In this document: one piece after another, positions 29,384 through 39,841 of the stretch
Layout of the letters: each line of letters begins with the position of its first letter
Position numbering within the stretch: position 1 is the first letter of the stretch
Source of the DNA: a virus
Reading direction: 5' to 3' (one strand)
Length of the DNA: 51,152 nucleotides
Virus record (IMG/VR): IMGVR_UViG_3300006924_000032
Span: 1 to 51,152 of that record
Position numbers and translations under genes: made by a program
The notes under the pieces: model-generated
Database searches by the model: none
Seen by the model: the letters and a program-made list of their open reading frames with translations, nothing else
Told to the model about the DNA's origin: nothing

Positions 29384-31351
29384 TTAATTTTTGTTTTCTT
29401 GATTATATCCAGCTCCAACTCCACCAGGATTTTTTACTGTATTATTCTGTTTAGTCGTGTTGCTTCTTCTATCTCTTCTTGATTTAGTTTTTTGGACTAT
29501 ACTTTTCCTTTTTACACCTGGGGTTAGAGACATTCTCTTAATATCCTCCTCAGATGTTGAGTTGTTTAAAATAAAGTCTTTAATTACCTTGGCATACCCT
29601 GGCTTAGTGATATCAACCTCAAGTGCTTTACCGCCTTTTTTCTTAATTTGAACAAGTCTATCTATAGTTGAATTCTTAAACCCTGTAACCTCTGATAATT
29701 CAAATCCATCAGGTATACTAGCTTTAAAATCTTTTACCATTTTTCCATTAGCGTTATCAACGATTCCTGTCTCTGTAGTATAACTATCTCTACTTCCGTC
29801 TATCTTTGTATCAAGATAATCTGAGTAAGCTTCTTGAATAGATTGTTTGGTAGCATCACCTTCACGTGCTGCAAACACATCAGTTAAAGCAGCTTCACCA
29901 AACGCTCCAGGTAAAGGGTTTCCATCTGCGTCAGTTTGCCTTCCTCCGCTTCTATCTAATACTGATGATACATCATCAACGCCATGTATCTCGTTTCCAA
30001 GGCTAGCCCACTCATCAATGGTAATATTATCTGGGTCATACTTAATAACTCTATTGTCTCCACTGTCTTTGTAAATAAACTCTATCTCTCCAGGAACAGT
30101 TAAATCAATGTCTCGTAAATCACTGTCCTTAGATATTTGTGAACCTAATAAATTTTCAAGAGCTGCTTGTTTTCCTGCAGGGGTTTCTGCGTAGAATAAA
30201 TCGTTCCAAGAACTAATAGCTGCTTTCTCTTTCTTTTTGTCGCTGGCAGCCTTAATCGATGCAGCACTTGGTTGTTGTTTCTTAGGTTCGTTATATGTAG
30301 ATATTGTTTCTTCTCTATCTATTTTATTTCTAAAGTTTGTTTGAACACTATCAAAAGCTAACTTTTTTTGTTCCTTACTAAGGACTGGCTCTATTCTACC
30401 ACTACCATCATCTTTAATAAGAACTTTATTAGGGTCTTTTTTAGCCTCAGCCTCATCAAAGGTTGGCTCGAAAGGCTTTCCGTTTGCAGGATTTACCATC
30501 CCATCTGTAAGAACGGACAATGCATTTAAAGGGTTGGCCTCTAGATAGCTATTAATCATATCCGTTTCCATAGACTTAAAATCATCTACAGCTTTTATCC
30601 CTGCAGGTCCTAATGACCCACGCATAGTTGGGTCTAGTAATTTAGTTACAGTACCTGCATAGTTTGAACCCCCAGCGGCTCTTACGCTAGTTATAAATGT
30701 ACCTAACCTCTCGGCCTCCATAGTCATAGTTCCTCCTACATCAAACTTATCGTACTTTTCTTTATATCTATTACGAAGCTGATTTACTGTCATAAAGTCA
30801 TTAGGGTTTTTACTCATGACTCTTGTACCTCCAGGGCCATCGACTAGCTTACCAATACTTACACTCCCATCTTGGGAGTTTATATAAGACTGAGAGTTCT
30901 TAAGATTTGAAAGGCCTTCTATCTGCTCCATCAACCATCCCTCTAATTGCTGGCTTTCTCCATCCTTAAATCTCTTCATCTTTTCTGTGTACTCCTTTTG
31001 GTATTCTTCAGATAAACCGAACAACTGTTTAGTTCCGTCAGTTAAATTCTGACGAGCTACAGTGTAGTCTCTATCTTTCATTACACCACTCTTTAACAGT
31101 CTGTCTTGAATTAAACGCATACGTGTAGCATCTGCAGCATGGTTAAGCGCAAATGCATTTGCTGTTTTAAAATCTCCAGATGGAGCATTATCAAGAATCT
31201 CTTGGTATTCTCTGGTAGACTTATCGAAAGCATCTCGTTTAGCCTGCCTTGCAGCACCAGCATCTAATAATGTTTGAGATAAATTTGCGCCTACCTCCTG
31301 CCAGTTAACACCAGCTGCGTTCTCTCTTTGTACGTATCCGTAGTAAGTCAT
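29384..31351 (-). CDS. Putative internal virion protein
   Basis: 655 residues. Helical N terminus (NWQEVGANLSQTLLDAGAARQAKR) and long alpha-helical, low-complexity polar regions, with a basic C-terminal tail rich in Arg, Lys and Asn. The context between two ejection-type proteins fits an internal (core) virion protein. No enzymatic motif is seen. The next gene starts 3 bases after its stop. Confidence 0.6.
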   Translation of the reverse strand: MTYYGYVQRENAAGVNWQEVGANLSQTLLDAGAARQAKRDAFDKSTREYQEILDNAPSGDFKTANAFALNHAADATRMRLIQDRLLKSGVMKDRDYTVARQNLTDGTKQLFGLSEEYQKEYTEKMKRFKDGESQQLEGWLMEQIEGLSNLKNSQSYINSQDGSVSIGKLVDGPGGTRVMSKNPNDFMTVNQLRNRYKEKYDKFDVGGTMTMEAERLGTFITSVRAAGGSNYAGTVTKLLDPTMRGSLGPAGIKAVDDFKSMETDMINSYLEANPLNALSVLTDGMVNPANGKPFEPTFDEAEAKKDPNKVLIKDDGSGRIEPVLSKEQKKLAFDSVQTNFRNKIDREETISTYNEPKKQQPSAASIKAASDKKKEKAAISSWNDLFYAETPAGKQAALENLLGSQISKDSDLRDIDLTVPGEIEFIYKDSGDNRVIKYDPDNITIDEWASLGNEIHGVDDVSSVLDRSGGRQTDADGNPLPGAFGEAALTDVFAAREGDATKQSIQEAYSDYLDTKIDGSRDSYTTETGIVDNANGKMVKDFKASIPDGFELSEVTGFKNSTIDRLVQIKKKGGKALEVDITKPGYAKVIKDFILNNSTSEEDIKRMSLTPGVKRKSIVQKTKSRRDRRSNTTKQNNTVKNPGGVGAGYNQENKN

Positions 31352-31366
31352 TTAACTATTTTTTTA

Positions 31367-32275
31367 TTAAAAGCCCATCTGCTGCTTGAGCATTAATCTT
31401 TGTTCTGGAGTCATCATTAATAGCTGGTCCATAAATTCTGCGCTTTGCAAACCACCTAGTTGGCTAAAATCTTGTATCTGTGAAGAAACCAGGTTACCAC
31501 TTGCGTCTGCAGCTAACGTTTTTCCTAAAGCACCAAACGTATTTGCATCATAACTTAAGCCTCCTACAGCCTGTTGAAATTTTTGGTTCATCATCGGCTT
31601 TAAATTCTGTCTGTACTCCCTACCTGTTCGAGTGCCTTGTCCAGCATACGCTCCAGTCCCTGCTAAGTAATCTGCTTTCTGACCTTTAGTAAACTCTCGT
31701 TGCATACCTGCTACATCTCTAGCCTCTGCACTCTTTCCATACGTAGGAACCATAGCAAGTCCTTGCTGTAAAACATTACCAACACCTTGAAAACCTTGCA
31801 TTTTTAATTGGTCTGCCGCTTGCCCTGCTTCAGCTGAAGCCTTCTGCGCACCAGCTATATCACCTAGTTTTAGCTGCATTTTAATATCACTCTTACGAGT
31901 TTCTTCATCAGCAACAAGCTTATCTAGCTCGTCTAATTCTTTTCCTTGTGTAGCTCTTATGTTGGCAGCGGCCTGAACTGTTCCTTCCTGAACTCTTTGA
32001 GAGCCTCCTAAAACACCACGTTGGTCACCCTCTCTAATGGCTTCCATTTCTGTTTTTATCTGAGTACCCAAAGTGTCTTGCATTTGCTCGTATGGTTCTT
32101 GGTTTAAAGACAAGGCTTTATATTCGTTTTTTGTAAGCTCTTTCTCTACCTCAGCCATTGCCATTGCTGCTTTTCTATCAGCGTCTTGCTGTGCTCTTCT
32201 TTGTTTACCTGCGCCTATAAAGCTCATTGCTGTAGTTCCTACAGATATTGCTAAGCCTGCTATTGCTCCTGACAT
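31367..32275 (-). CDS. Putative DNA-ejection / internal virion protein
   Basis: 302 residues. A hydrophobic N-terminal helix (MSGAIAGLAISVGTTAMSFIGAG) is followed by a long charged helix with Ala/Gln/Glu-rich coiled-coil character (RRAQQDADRKAAMAMAEVEKE). This plan resembles T7 gp14-like ejection proteins, which form part of the channel through the cell envelope. It overlaps the cupin gene by 16 bases. The function is inferred from layout. Confidence 0.6.
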   Translation of the reverse strand: MSGAIAGLAISVGTTAMSFIGAGKQRRAQQDADRKAAMAMAEVEKELTKNEYKALSLNQEPYEQMQDTLGTQIKTEMEAIREGDQRGVLGGSQRVQEGTVQAAANIRATQGKELDELDKLVADEETRKSDIKMQLKLGDIAGAQKASAEAGQAADQLKMQGFQGVGNVLQQGLAMVPTYGKSAEARDVAGMQREFTKGQKADYLAGTGAYAGQGTRTGREYRQNLKPMMNQKFQQAVGGLSYDANTFGALGKTLAADASGNLVSSQIQDFSQLGGLQSAEFMDQLLMMTPEQRLMLKQQMGF

Positions 32276-32787
32276 AATAATTTTTTATTTAATATAACGT
32301 GCTCAGGGAGGTCTTTATAATTATCTGTATAAACCTCTTTCTCAGCGTCTTCTATTGTTTTAGCGTCTGTTCTATAAACACAAACCCAAGTTGTATCCTC
32401 ATGTATATAAGCAACTCGTTGTGTTCCTATTTCAGTCATTACTTTCATCGGTGCTTTTATTCTTTTCACCTCACCTGTGTCTAGTAAAACTGACATCTCA
32501 CCTTTTAAAAAAAAAGATGGGTGGTTCTGTTTATGAATAAAACTAACGACCAATGTACCCTTCGGCATAAAAATCTCTCTGGTATATAGACCGTCTTTTA
32601 AATAATGAGTAACTGGCATCATCTTTTCCATTTCAGGAGTGTGGTGCTTTACTGAACCATTATGTGATAAGACGTTCTCTTTAAATGTGTTAATATTCTC
32701 CCAAAGAAGACCCCTATTTTGATGAACATATTGTAGTATATTTTCTGGGGTGTTTTTCTTTTTCCTAAATATACTTAATATACTCAT
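32260..32787 (-). CDS. Cupin-like protein
   Basis: 175 residues. GLYTREIFMPKGTLVVSFIHK near 68-88, then SFFLKGEMSVLLDTGEV and PMKVMTEIGTQRVAYIHED, give the two conserved strands-and-His signature of a single-domain cupin (His at the IHK position and another at IHED). It has no known role; comparable cupin genes are found in virion regions of several marine phages. A TATCTTTG sequence lies only 9 bases before the start but without a good -33 site. Confidence 0.65.
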   Translation of the reverse strand: MSILSIFRKKKNTPENILQYVHQNRGLLWENINTFKENVLSHNGSVKHHTPEMEKMMPVTHYLKDGLYTREIFMPKGTLVVSFIHKQNHPSFFLKGEMSVLLDTGEVKRIKAPMKVMTEIGTQRVAYIHEDTTWVCVYRTDAKTIEDAEKEVYTDNYKDLPEHVILNKKLLCQEQ

Positions 32788-32809
32788 AACTTTTACAAAG
32801 ATATGAATT

Positions 32810-33613
32810 TTAAGGGAAACTTTTGAATGCCTGACTTTTTACTGCAAAAAGCTCTGTTGGAGAAGTATTACCATTGGTTAGTGTGAATTCACAGTAATGT
32901 CCTAACACTCCTTGAGACTCTGCAATAGAGTTTTTAATAAATAAAAAGTACTCATTTACCCCTGGTATAGGGACGCTTCCTGCTACTGTAGTGTCTATAG
33001 TTACTATAGATGTACCATCGTTTTGATTTACAACAGATGTGACCTGGCCAGCTAAATTAGGTTCATATTTGTTTTGCAAATTTAAAACACCAAAATAAAA
33101 TAAATCTCCGTTAGATAAAATCGAACCAACACTGGTTGGAGGTATAAAATTAATAGTTGATACAGTTCCTGAAATTACAACATTATCACTAACCCCTATA
33201 CCTGTTAATGAACGTAAAGGTAGCTGAGGAGTGTTATCAGGTAACTCTGTATTGTTTCTTATAAAAGCAAACCAATCGGATTCTTTCTGTTCAAAATAAT
33301 TTTCTTCTATAAATCCAGTTGTCTGTAAGTCAGTAATAAAAGTTCCGCCCCATGCGTCATCACCTTCAAGAGCAATTGTTTTAAACTTTTTGTTATCTAA
33401 AGCCGATTCATTAAAAACACTAGTTATTTTAGACACTCCTTGAATTCCATAAAAATTATTTCTTGGAGCGCTATTAGAATTGTGTTGATATAAATCACCA
33501 CCTTTAAAGGTATATAAAAATTGATTCATACCCTTTATAAATTCTGGGTAATAAGAATAAAAAGAAGGCCACCCTTGTGCCGAACCGCTATATGTTAGTG
33601 TGTAATTATCCAT
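32810..33613 (-). CDS. Hypothetical virion-associated protein
   Basis: 267 residues from ATG 33613 (MDNYTLTYSGSAQGWPSFYSYYPEFIKGMN...). A longer frame back to 33640 would start at TTG inside the previous gene. Tyr-, Phe- and Asn-rich, beta-type sequence with YQHNSN and FYGIQG. Similar N-terminal sequence (YSGSAQGWPSFYSY) is typical of tail-associated proteins of Bacteroidota podoviruses, but I cannot name a function. Confidence 0.6.
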   Translation of the reverse strand: MDNYTLTYSGSAQGWPSFYSYYPEFIKGMNQFLYTFKGGDLYQHNSNSAPRNNFYGIQGVSKITSVFNESALDNKKFKTIALEGDDAWGGTFITDLQTTGFIEENYFEQKESDWFAFIRNNTELPDNTPQLPLRSLTGIGVSDNVVISGTVSTINFIPPTSVGSILSNGDLFYFGVLNLQNKYEPNLAGQVTSVVNQNDGTSIVTIDTTVAGSVPIPGVNEYFLFIKNSIAESQGVLGHYCEFTLTNGNTSPTELFAVKSQAFKSFP

Positions 33614-33624
33614 GTTTTTGTTTT

Positions 33625-35388
33625 TTAAGGTCCAGTGCAATTTGTTATAGCGCTTACAACACCATTAGCGTCTACTGTAATAATGAAAGTACTTGATATT
33701 CCATTTACCGTATAATTTCCTGCTGTTAATGGAGTAGTTGCAAACTGGTCACTAAAAACAAAGTTATTAACAGTAGGGTCAAACTGAGGAGGATTAATTG
33801 TTCCTGCTCTATCAGCATAATTATAATTATAATATATTGTCTGTGTTACTGACTGACATATGGTACTTGCGCCTTGATTTGCACTAGCCTGAACACTAGG
33901 TAGTTGACCTGGACAAGCTAAAGATAAATCTAAATTCCAAGATGTTCCACAAGGGCCATATACATCTATTGTCATTTGATTGTTACCACTAACTGGTAAA
34001 GCAGGTTTTGGAATAACCATAGCGCAATACCCTGGTGATGTATTTGGTGTTGGCTGCAATTGAGAAGCGACAACAGTATAGTTTCGTGTACCATTTTGAA
34101 CGAACTGGCCTGAAACTGGGTCGTAAACAAAAAGTGTATTAGATGGAGCTGCGTTATAAGGGCTGTTTGGAACAAGAGTATTATAACAAGCATTACTACC
34201 ATCCCCAACGTAAGTAACTAAGCCTGCTGGTGCAGCCTTATATCCATCTACAGGAGAGGATAATTCATTATAGGTGCTGTTGTCAAAAGTAACTAGTATA
34301 CCATCTGGAACAGATTGAGGCCAAAAGTAAACAACCATAGCTCCAATATCTGTCGCTGTAGACCCTGTGTCAACATCTAATGTAAAAGACCCTTGTCCTC
34401 CACCTGCATTTAATGTTCCTCCACATGGAAGTCCTGCTGGAGTACATGTCCCTGTAGATATAACAATACCGTACTGTATTTCAATATAAGTACTGTCTGC
34501 TAATATTACAAACTGACTAGTTGCTGTGTCGTTAATTTTTGTACCAGCACCGCCATCTAGAAATACATAGTTCCCAATCCCTGGGGTAGTTAGTGTTTCA
34601 GGGACAAAGACAGTTGGCTGAATTGATGTAACATTTGCATTTTGTGCAAAATAATAAGTTACTGTGGCATCAGCGCATGTGTCATCTCCTTGAACTGGAG
34701 ACCCAGCAAAACTATCTAGTTGTATGGGACAATCTGTCTGAAAAGAAAAAAATGTTCCTTGTATCGGCCCATAAAAATCTACATTGATTTGGCTAACGCT
34801 AGCTGAGTTTTTAGGAATAACCTGAGTATAAACTCTAGTTCCTCCACCCCTTAAGTCTATCTGACTTGCGTTAACTGTAATCGGTTGAATATTTCCAGTC
34901 GGAATATATGTGCCATCAGCTTGTATCGTGTATATTGGAAGCGCTGAAGTGCTTACAGGCGTGTTGTTAGGAGAACCATAATAAGTTGGCTGTCCTAACG
35001 GAGTGTTTAATCCAACAGGTCCTTGGTTATTACCTATATATGTAAGCTGATTATATGTCTGTCCATTATATGTGGTTAATATTCCATCAGGAATTGTGTT
35101 TCCAATAATAGAATAAATTACTACTGCACCCACATCTGTACCACCACTAATCTGACCCAAGAAAGTTCCCCTAACATCAGCAGACTCACCACCGACCTGG
35201 CCACAAGGTAAAGCACATTGTGGGCATGGTTGTGCAGGTAATAAAACGCAGTTAAGTAACTCACGAACTATTATACCATTTGAATAAAGTCCATTTGGCG
35301 CACAGATATTCATATCCTCATCAGCAAAGATTGCTGTTGAAGTTGCTAAGTCTGGTCCGTTTAAATAATATGTTCCTGATACTGCCAT
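33625..35388 (-). CDS. Putative tail/receptor-binding protein with duplicated domain
   Basis: 587 residues, almost all beta-strand, low in charge and rich in Gly, Thr, Asn and Pro. A domain of about 190 residues occurs twice. Corresponding landmarks are DVGAVVIYSIIGNTIPDGIL and DIGAMVVYFWPQSVPDGIL; YNGQTYNQL and FDNSTYNEL; VIPKNSASVSQINVDFYGP and VIPKPALPVSGNNQMTIDVYGP. A third divergent copy may follow. Conserved cysteines (CPQCALPCG, TCTPAGLPCGG) suggest extracellular disulfides or metal. Surface-exposed fibre or receptor binding is inferred. Confidence 0.6.
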   Translation of the reverse strand: MAVSGTYYLNGPDLATSTAIFADEDMNICAPNGLYSNGIIVRELLNCVLLPAQPCPQCALPCGQVGGESADVRGTFLGQISGGTDVGAVVIYSIIGNTIPDGILTTYNGQTYNQLTYIGNNQGPVGLNTPLGQPTYYGSPNNTPVSTSALPIYTIQADGTYIPTGNIQPITVNASQIDLRGGGTRVYTQVIPKNSASVSQINVDFYGPIQGTFFSFQTDCPIQLDSFAGSPVQGDDTCADATVTYYFAQNANVTSIQPTVFVPETLTTPGIGNYVFLDGGAGTKINDTATSQFVILADSTYIEIQYGIVISTGTCTPAGLPCGGTLNAGGGQGSFTLDVDTGSTATDIGAMVVYFWPQSVPDGILVTFDNSTYNELSSPVDGYKAAPAGLVTYVGDGSNACYNTLVPNSPYNAAPSNTLFVYDPVSGQFVQNGTRNYTVVASQLQPTPNTSPGYCAMVIPKPALPVSGNNQMTIDVYGPCGTSWNLDLSLACPGQLPSVQASANQGASTICQSVTQTIYYNYNYADRAGTINPPQFDPTVNNFVFSDQFATTPLTAGNYTVNGISSTFIITVDANGVVSAITNCTGP

Positions 35389-35402
35389 TCTATTTATTTT
35401 AA

Positions 35403-38400
35403 TTAAGGTAAAGGTGTTGGGTCATTACAGTCACAGCAGACATCGTTTAAGTCTGATGTTCCGTAGCATAAAACTGCTTCTGTTGGTTGTCTATAATCGT
35501 ATACTAAATACAATTGATTTCCTGTTGATGCCATTGTATAGTCTCCAATGTATTGGTCTGGCGCAAGAGTAACATCTAAAGGTAAAGGTGAGCCAGCGGC
35601 AGAAAGTAAAGAAAGTATACCTGCTGGAGTAGCTGGGTATTGAACATTAGTTCGTAAAGCATAAAACTCATTTTGAGTTGGTTCAAAAACAAAATTATCT
35701 GAATTTCTTTTATGGCAAATAACTTGAACCAGTGCATTATCAGCTGGTATAACTCCTGCACCTTGCGGAGCAGTAACAGAGTCAAACTGACTAATAGTAA
35801 TAAAGTCAGTTCCATCAACAAATGTTACTTGCTCAGAGTGTAATGGAGATAAATATGTTCCGTCCACCCATCTGTACTCGTTGTGTATTGTCTGACCTTC
35901 GTCAGGTGAATTTGTTATACATACCTGAGTTACGGTAATAATCTCGGCAACAGGGCAAGCAACAGTAATCTGTATAGTAGCTCCTGCTTTACCTATTAAA
36001 ACAACCTGAGCCTCCGATTCACTAACAACGTTTTTATCAAAGGTAAAACTACTGCTGCCATCAGTAATAACAGTTGTAGGCACAACATCTACTCCATTGT
36101 ATGTAACCTCTAAACTACTTCCTGATGAATTACTTGCCTGAATTTCTATATCTGTATTTCCTACTAATAACCCTAGGTCTATACAATACTCAAAGGTCTT
36201 ATCCTCTGGGAAAGTAAAGGTCCTATCAATTCCGCAGGCAATACAAGATTCTTCAGACGGTAGTTCCTCGTCATTTATACTTAGAACATACTCATTCATG
36301 TATGGGTCATACCCACCAATCTTTTGATTGTTTAGACTATTAATAAATCTATCTCTAAACCAAGACCTCATGCCAGATTCAGAAATTACTGTAAGCTTTT
36401 CGTTTTGTCCTGCAGCTCCTGTAAGCATAATTACTGCGCCTCGTTTAGCGTCAGTAAAATATTTATTATAACCCCAAGAACAAAAACTTTCTGGGTTTCT
36501 TGAGATGCCATACTCTTCTATTCTAGCTATCTGAGTTCCTAAAACCTCAGGTACAGAGGCTATCTGTCCCCCACCTGCTGAGTCACTTAATAAGTTTTTA
36601 CCAGCTAATACATAGGATATTTTATCCTCCTGTAATACTAGTATATCGGTTTCTCTTCCATGAAGTTTTTCAATTGGGCCATATATATCTTCACAAGGTT
36701 TGAAATTTAATAACCCTAAGTTAAATTCGTTTAGCTTGTTTACATTACTTTCGTTATTATAAACACCACTATATGTTAAATCAGCAAAGCGATGTGCTTG
36801 CTTGAATTCTAATTCAGAAGTAGAGGCTGTTCTTTCTCCTAAAGAAAATTCTTTTCCTACAATTGAGTCTCTTATTCTATAACTTTCAACACCATTAGCA
36901 AAAGTGAAACAGTTAAAGAAATCCGTTAACACAATAGCGGACTGAGCTCCTGTTTGGTTTTGTATATTACCTTCATGTCTACCTGTTGCTTTGTCAATAT
37001 TATATACGTCTGCAGACTCATACCATAAATCTGGAGTAGCATCCGTTGGCTCAGTCTCAAAAACTATAGTATTTTCAGCTCTAAAAACTTCTATGTTGGC
37101 TTCTATCTTTGCTCTCCTACTATCCGAGAGCTTAGAACCTTTACATGAGTTTGTGCCTACTAATCCAAGGGAAAGTAAGTTGTTATCCGTTCCTCTTAAA
37201 AACTGGTATTGGTACACACACCTGTCTTGTGGCATTGCACCTAATGCATCATTAGTAGTAGCTGCTGTTTGTAAAGCAGGATTGTAGTAGTTCTGAAAAT
37301 ATGGTGGTGGACAGTCAGGACCATTAGAAACATTAACCGCTCCATTGTCTAACCTGGCCTGTATATTATCTCCATCAAACCACTCTTTAAAATTATCATA
37401 ATCTTGTGATGATGTTAGTTTTAAATCTAAGGTATATTCTCTTCCATCACATCCACCGCTACGTCTTCCTGCTCTTCTGAATTTAATGTATATACGTATC
37501 CTTGAACCAGCAGGAATTGTGTAATCTATATACTGCCCTGGGGTGTTAGGGTCTTCTACACCGCATGGATACGCAAGCCTTGGATGGGAGTTTCCGCTTT
37601 TTTGACGCACACTTCTTTGTCCATACAATACAGTGGGAAGGTCACCTGGTTCTACTTGAAAATCATTTGCTATAATTTTCATATATGTTCCAGCTGGAAC
37701 TGTAACACTGTTTCCTTGCCCATCCGCAACGTCTATGAAATTTTCAACCTGAGCTTCTTTCTGTAGAACAGTGGCGTATTGACATCGGTTGGTAGCTCCT
37801 CCTGTATCTCTTTTTACCCTAAGCCTATCTCCCTCTTCAACCTTTCTTGCATTCTCTCCTTCTAATAAAAAGTAAGTGGCAGAGGTTGACAGCTCATCGA
37901 AAAATACATTTGAAAAAATTGTATTATAATCTTCAAAATCTGGCTTTATAACCATCTTATATCTGTCCGCCCATACAGGCGCTAATTGTGATGGTGGTAT
38001 TACTACCTGTATTTGATTTTGTAAATCAGATGCCGAACACCCAACATGTATTGAGTTGTTTGGGCTTACTAGTGCTGTAGAAGAGCGACCAAACTCATCC
38101 ATATAAACAATACCCAATTCATAATCCCTATCACTATGAAGACTCTTAGGGTTTCCTATACCAAGGTATGTTAAATCTGCAAATGAAACAGTATAATATT
38201 CATAAACAGTTTGAGTGGGTGTAGCTAAATCATCTACATAAGCCATCGCTGGAATAACAAAACCTATTTCTTGACTACCAGGACTTGAGATTATTTGTAT
38301 TGGTTGACCAGCACTACTTATACCACTTTCAAATTTTGAAAAACTATCTAAGTTAGCTGGTAGTGCACAATTAAATTCGTCTGTAACAGTTGTTCCATCA

Positions 38401-39839
38401 CAAGAGGTTTCGTTTCCTGGAACTGGGTCATATACAGGAAGGATGCTTGCTGCTGTACCTATGGTTTCTACAAACGCAGGGTCTGTTGATAGCTCATAAA
38501 CGCTATTAAAATCTTGAGGAAGAAGGAAAGTGAATTCAAGTGTTATAAGCGGAGAGGTCTCAGTAGGGAAGGGCTGTTGTCCTGTAAATCCAGAATGATT
38601 ATATCTTATTTCAAAATTTAAAGAAGCACCATTAACTAATTCTATATCTGTAAAATCATAGTATACTACAGCGTTTACTACATTATTATTAGTGTCTATA
38701 GTGTAGTTAAAACTATCTGTTCTATCAGGTATTGAACCCTCAGCTATAACTTCAGATATAAGCTCGCAATAGTATTCTAAACGTATTGGATTTGTGTTTA
38801 AATCTAATAAGTCATATCCATCAACATAGTTACCATAAATTAATCTATTACCCATTATTGTTTGAGCCTGCGCTTTTAAAGGCACGTTGTCAAACAATCT
38901 TGTTAATTGAGTAGGAGAAATTACAGTAAATATCTTGCTGTTATTAAAATTTAAAGTATAGTCTGTATTATCTGCATACCCAAGATTTTGTTTGTTAAAT
39001 ATTTCTATAGACTTAATTACACTCGATGTGGTTTCTGCGAAAACAACCTCAATACTTTTTACTAAAGGCCCTCCACTGTTGTATGTGACTTTAACATTAT
39101 TAAAAGCATTAGTCATTCCTTCATTTAAACCTGTGTCTATAGCGTAATCAAATCCCTTAGGGATAAAAGCTGGCTCAGTAAACTGTGATAAAGCGGACCT
39201 CTCTCCATCCTCATATATATATCTATAAGAAAAAGTTAAGAATCTTTCTTCTATAAAGTTTTCTTCACCAGATAGGTTAGTTAATTCAAACGATGGAGCT
39301 GCAACAGGTGGTTTTTTTATAACCAAAAGTTGTTCTTCTAAATCAGGCGAGTTAGAGTCATAGTTTCTTTTTATGTTTATAAACCTAGGTTGATTGTAGT
39401 TATCTGTCCAGAACAATAAGTCTTCAACTCTATTAACACCTGTTATTAAGAAATCATCATTAAAGTTTAGCACTGTCTCTAGAGCACCTACTGTAATGAC
39501 GTGATACGTTAGTAAGTTTAATTGAACATTATATGACACGACCATATCTACTATCCCAACGAGATTAGCTGGGTCATGAACAAACCAATACAGCGTTTCT
39601 CTTTGTCCATCTTCATACGCACCAATACATTTAGCTTGGTCGCTTAAAGGAACTCCATTATAACTTAAACTAGTTAGTTTATTATTCCCTTTTGTATTTT
39701 CAACCGAACCAACCTCAGATTCCTCAGTAGAGCCTAGCCTAATATTCAAAGCATCAACATACTCACCATTAGGAATCAAGCGTTCATCAACGCTTTTGTT
39801 CATTCGACCTGCGATAAAATTTCTAGTAGTTTCTGCCAT
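35403..39839 (-). CDS. Tail hub / muzzle-type (stabilisation) protein
   Basis: 1478 residues. The beginning NFIAGRMNKSVDERLIPNGEYVDALNIRLG is a hallmark of the long tail-stabilisation or muzzle proteins of crAss-like and other Bacteroidota podoviruses. The rest is beta-rich with many repeats of strand pairs. It follows the two ring-like connector proteins, where such proteins close the tail and gate the DNA. It is one of the largest genes in the window. No lysin or protease motif is evident. Confidence 0.75.
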   Translation of the reverse strand: MAETTRNFIAGRMNKSVDERLIPNGEYVDALNIRLGSTEESEVGSVENTKGNNKLTSLSYNGVPLSDQAKCIGAYEDGQRETLYWFVHDPANLVGIVDMVVSYNVQLNLLTYHVITVGALETVLNFNDDFLITGVNRVEDLLFWTDNYNQPRFINIKRNYDSNSPDLEEQLLVIKKPPVAAPSFELTNLSGEENFIEERFLTFSYRYIYEDGERSALSQFTEPAFIPKGFDYAIDTGLNEGMTNAFNNVKVTYNSGGPLVKSIEVVFAETTSSVIKSIEIFNKQNLGYADNTDYTLNFNNSKIFTVISPTQLTRLFDNVPLKAQAQTIMGNRLIYGNYVDGYDLLDLNTNPIRLEYYCELISEVIAEGSIPDRTDSFNYTIDTNNNVVNAVVYYDFTDIELVNGASLNFEIRYNHSGFTGQQPFPTETSPLITLEFTFLLPQDFNSVYELSTDPAFVETIGTAASILPVYDPVPGNETSCDGTTVTDEFNCALPANLDSFSKFESGISSAGQPIQIISSPGSQEIGFVIPAMAYVDDLATPTQTVYEYYTVSFADLTYLGIGNPKSLHSDRDYELGIVYMDEFGRSSTALVSPNNSIHVGCSASDLQNQIQVVIPPSQLAPVWADRYKMVIKPDFEDYNTIFSNVFFDELSTSATYFLLEGENARKVEEGDRLRVKRDTGGATNRCQYATVLQKEAQVENFIDVADGQGNSVTVPAGTYMKIIANDFQVEPGDLPTVLYGQRSVRQKSGNSHPRLAYPCGVEDPNTPGQYIDYTIPAGSRIRIYIKFRRAGRRSGGCDGREYTLDLKLTSSQDYDNFKEWFDGDNIQARLDNGAVNVSNGPDCPPPYFQNYYNPALQTAATTNDALGAMPQDRCVYQYQFLRGTDNNLLSLGLVGTNSCKGSKLSDSRRAKIEANIEVFRAENTIVFETEPTDATPDLWYESADVYNIDKATGRHEGNIQNQTGAQSAIVLTDFFNCFTFANGVESYRIRDSIVGKEFSLGERTASTSELEFKQAHRFADLTYSGVYNNESNVNKLNEFNLGLLNFKPCEDIYGPIEKLHGRETDILVLQEDKISYVLAGKNLLSDSAGGGQIASVPEVLGTQIARIEEYGISRNPESFCSWGYNKYFTDAKRGAVIMLTGAAGQNEKLTVISESGMRSWFRDRFINSLNNQKIGGYDPYMNEYVLSINDEELPSEESCIACGIDRTFTFPEDKTFEYCIDLGLLVGNTDIEIQASNSSGSSLEVTYNGVDVVPTTVITDGSSSFTFDKNVVSESEAQVVLIGKAGATIQITVACPVAEIITVTQVCITNSPDEGQTIHNEYRWVDGTYLSPLHSEQVTFVDGTDFITISQFDSVTAPQGAGVIPADNALVQVICHKRNSDNFVFEPTQNEFYALRTNVQYPATPAGILSLLSAAGSPLPLDVTLAPDQYIGDYTMASTGNQLYLVYDYRQPTEAVLCYGTSDLNDVCCDCNDPTPLP

Positions 39840-39841
39840 GC

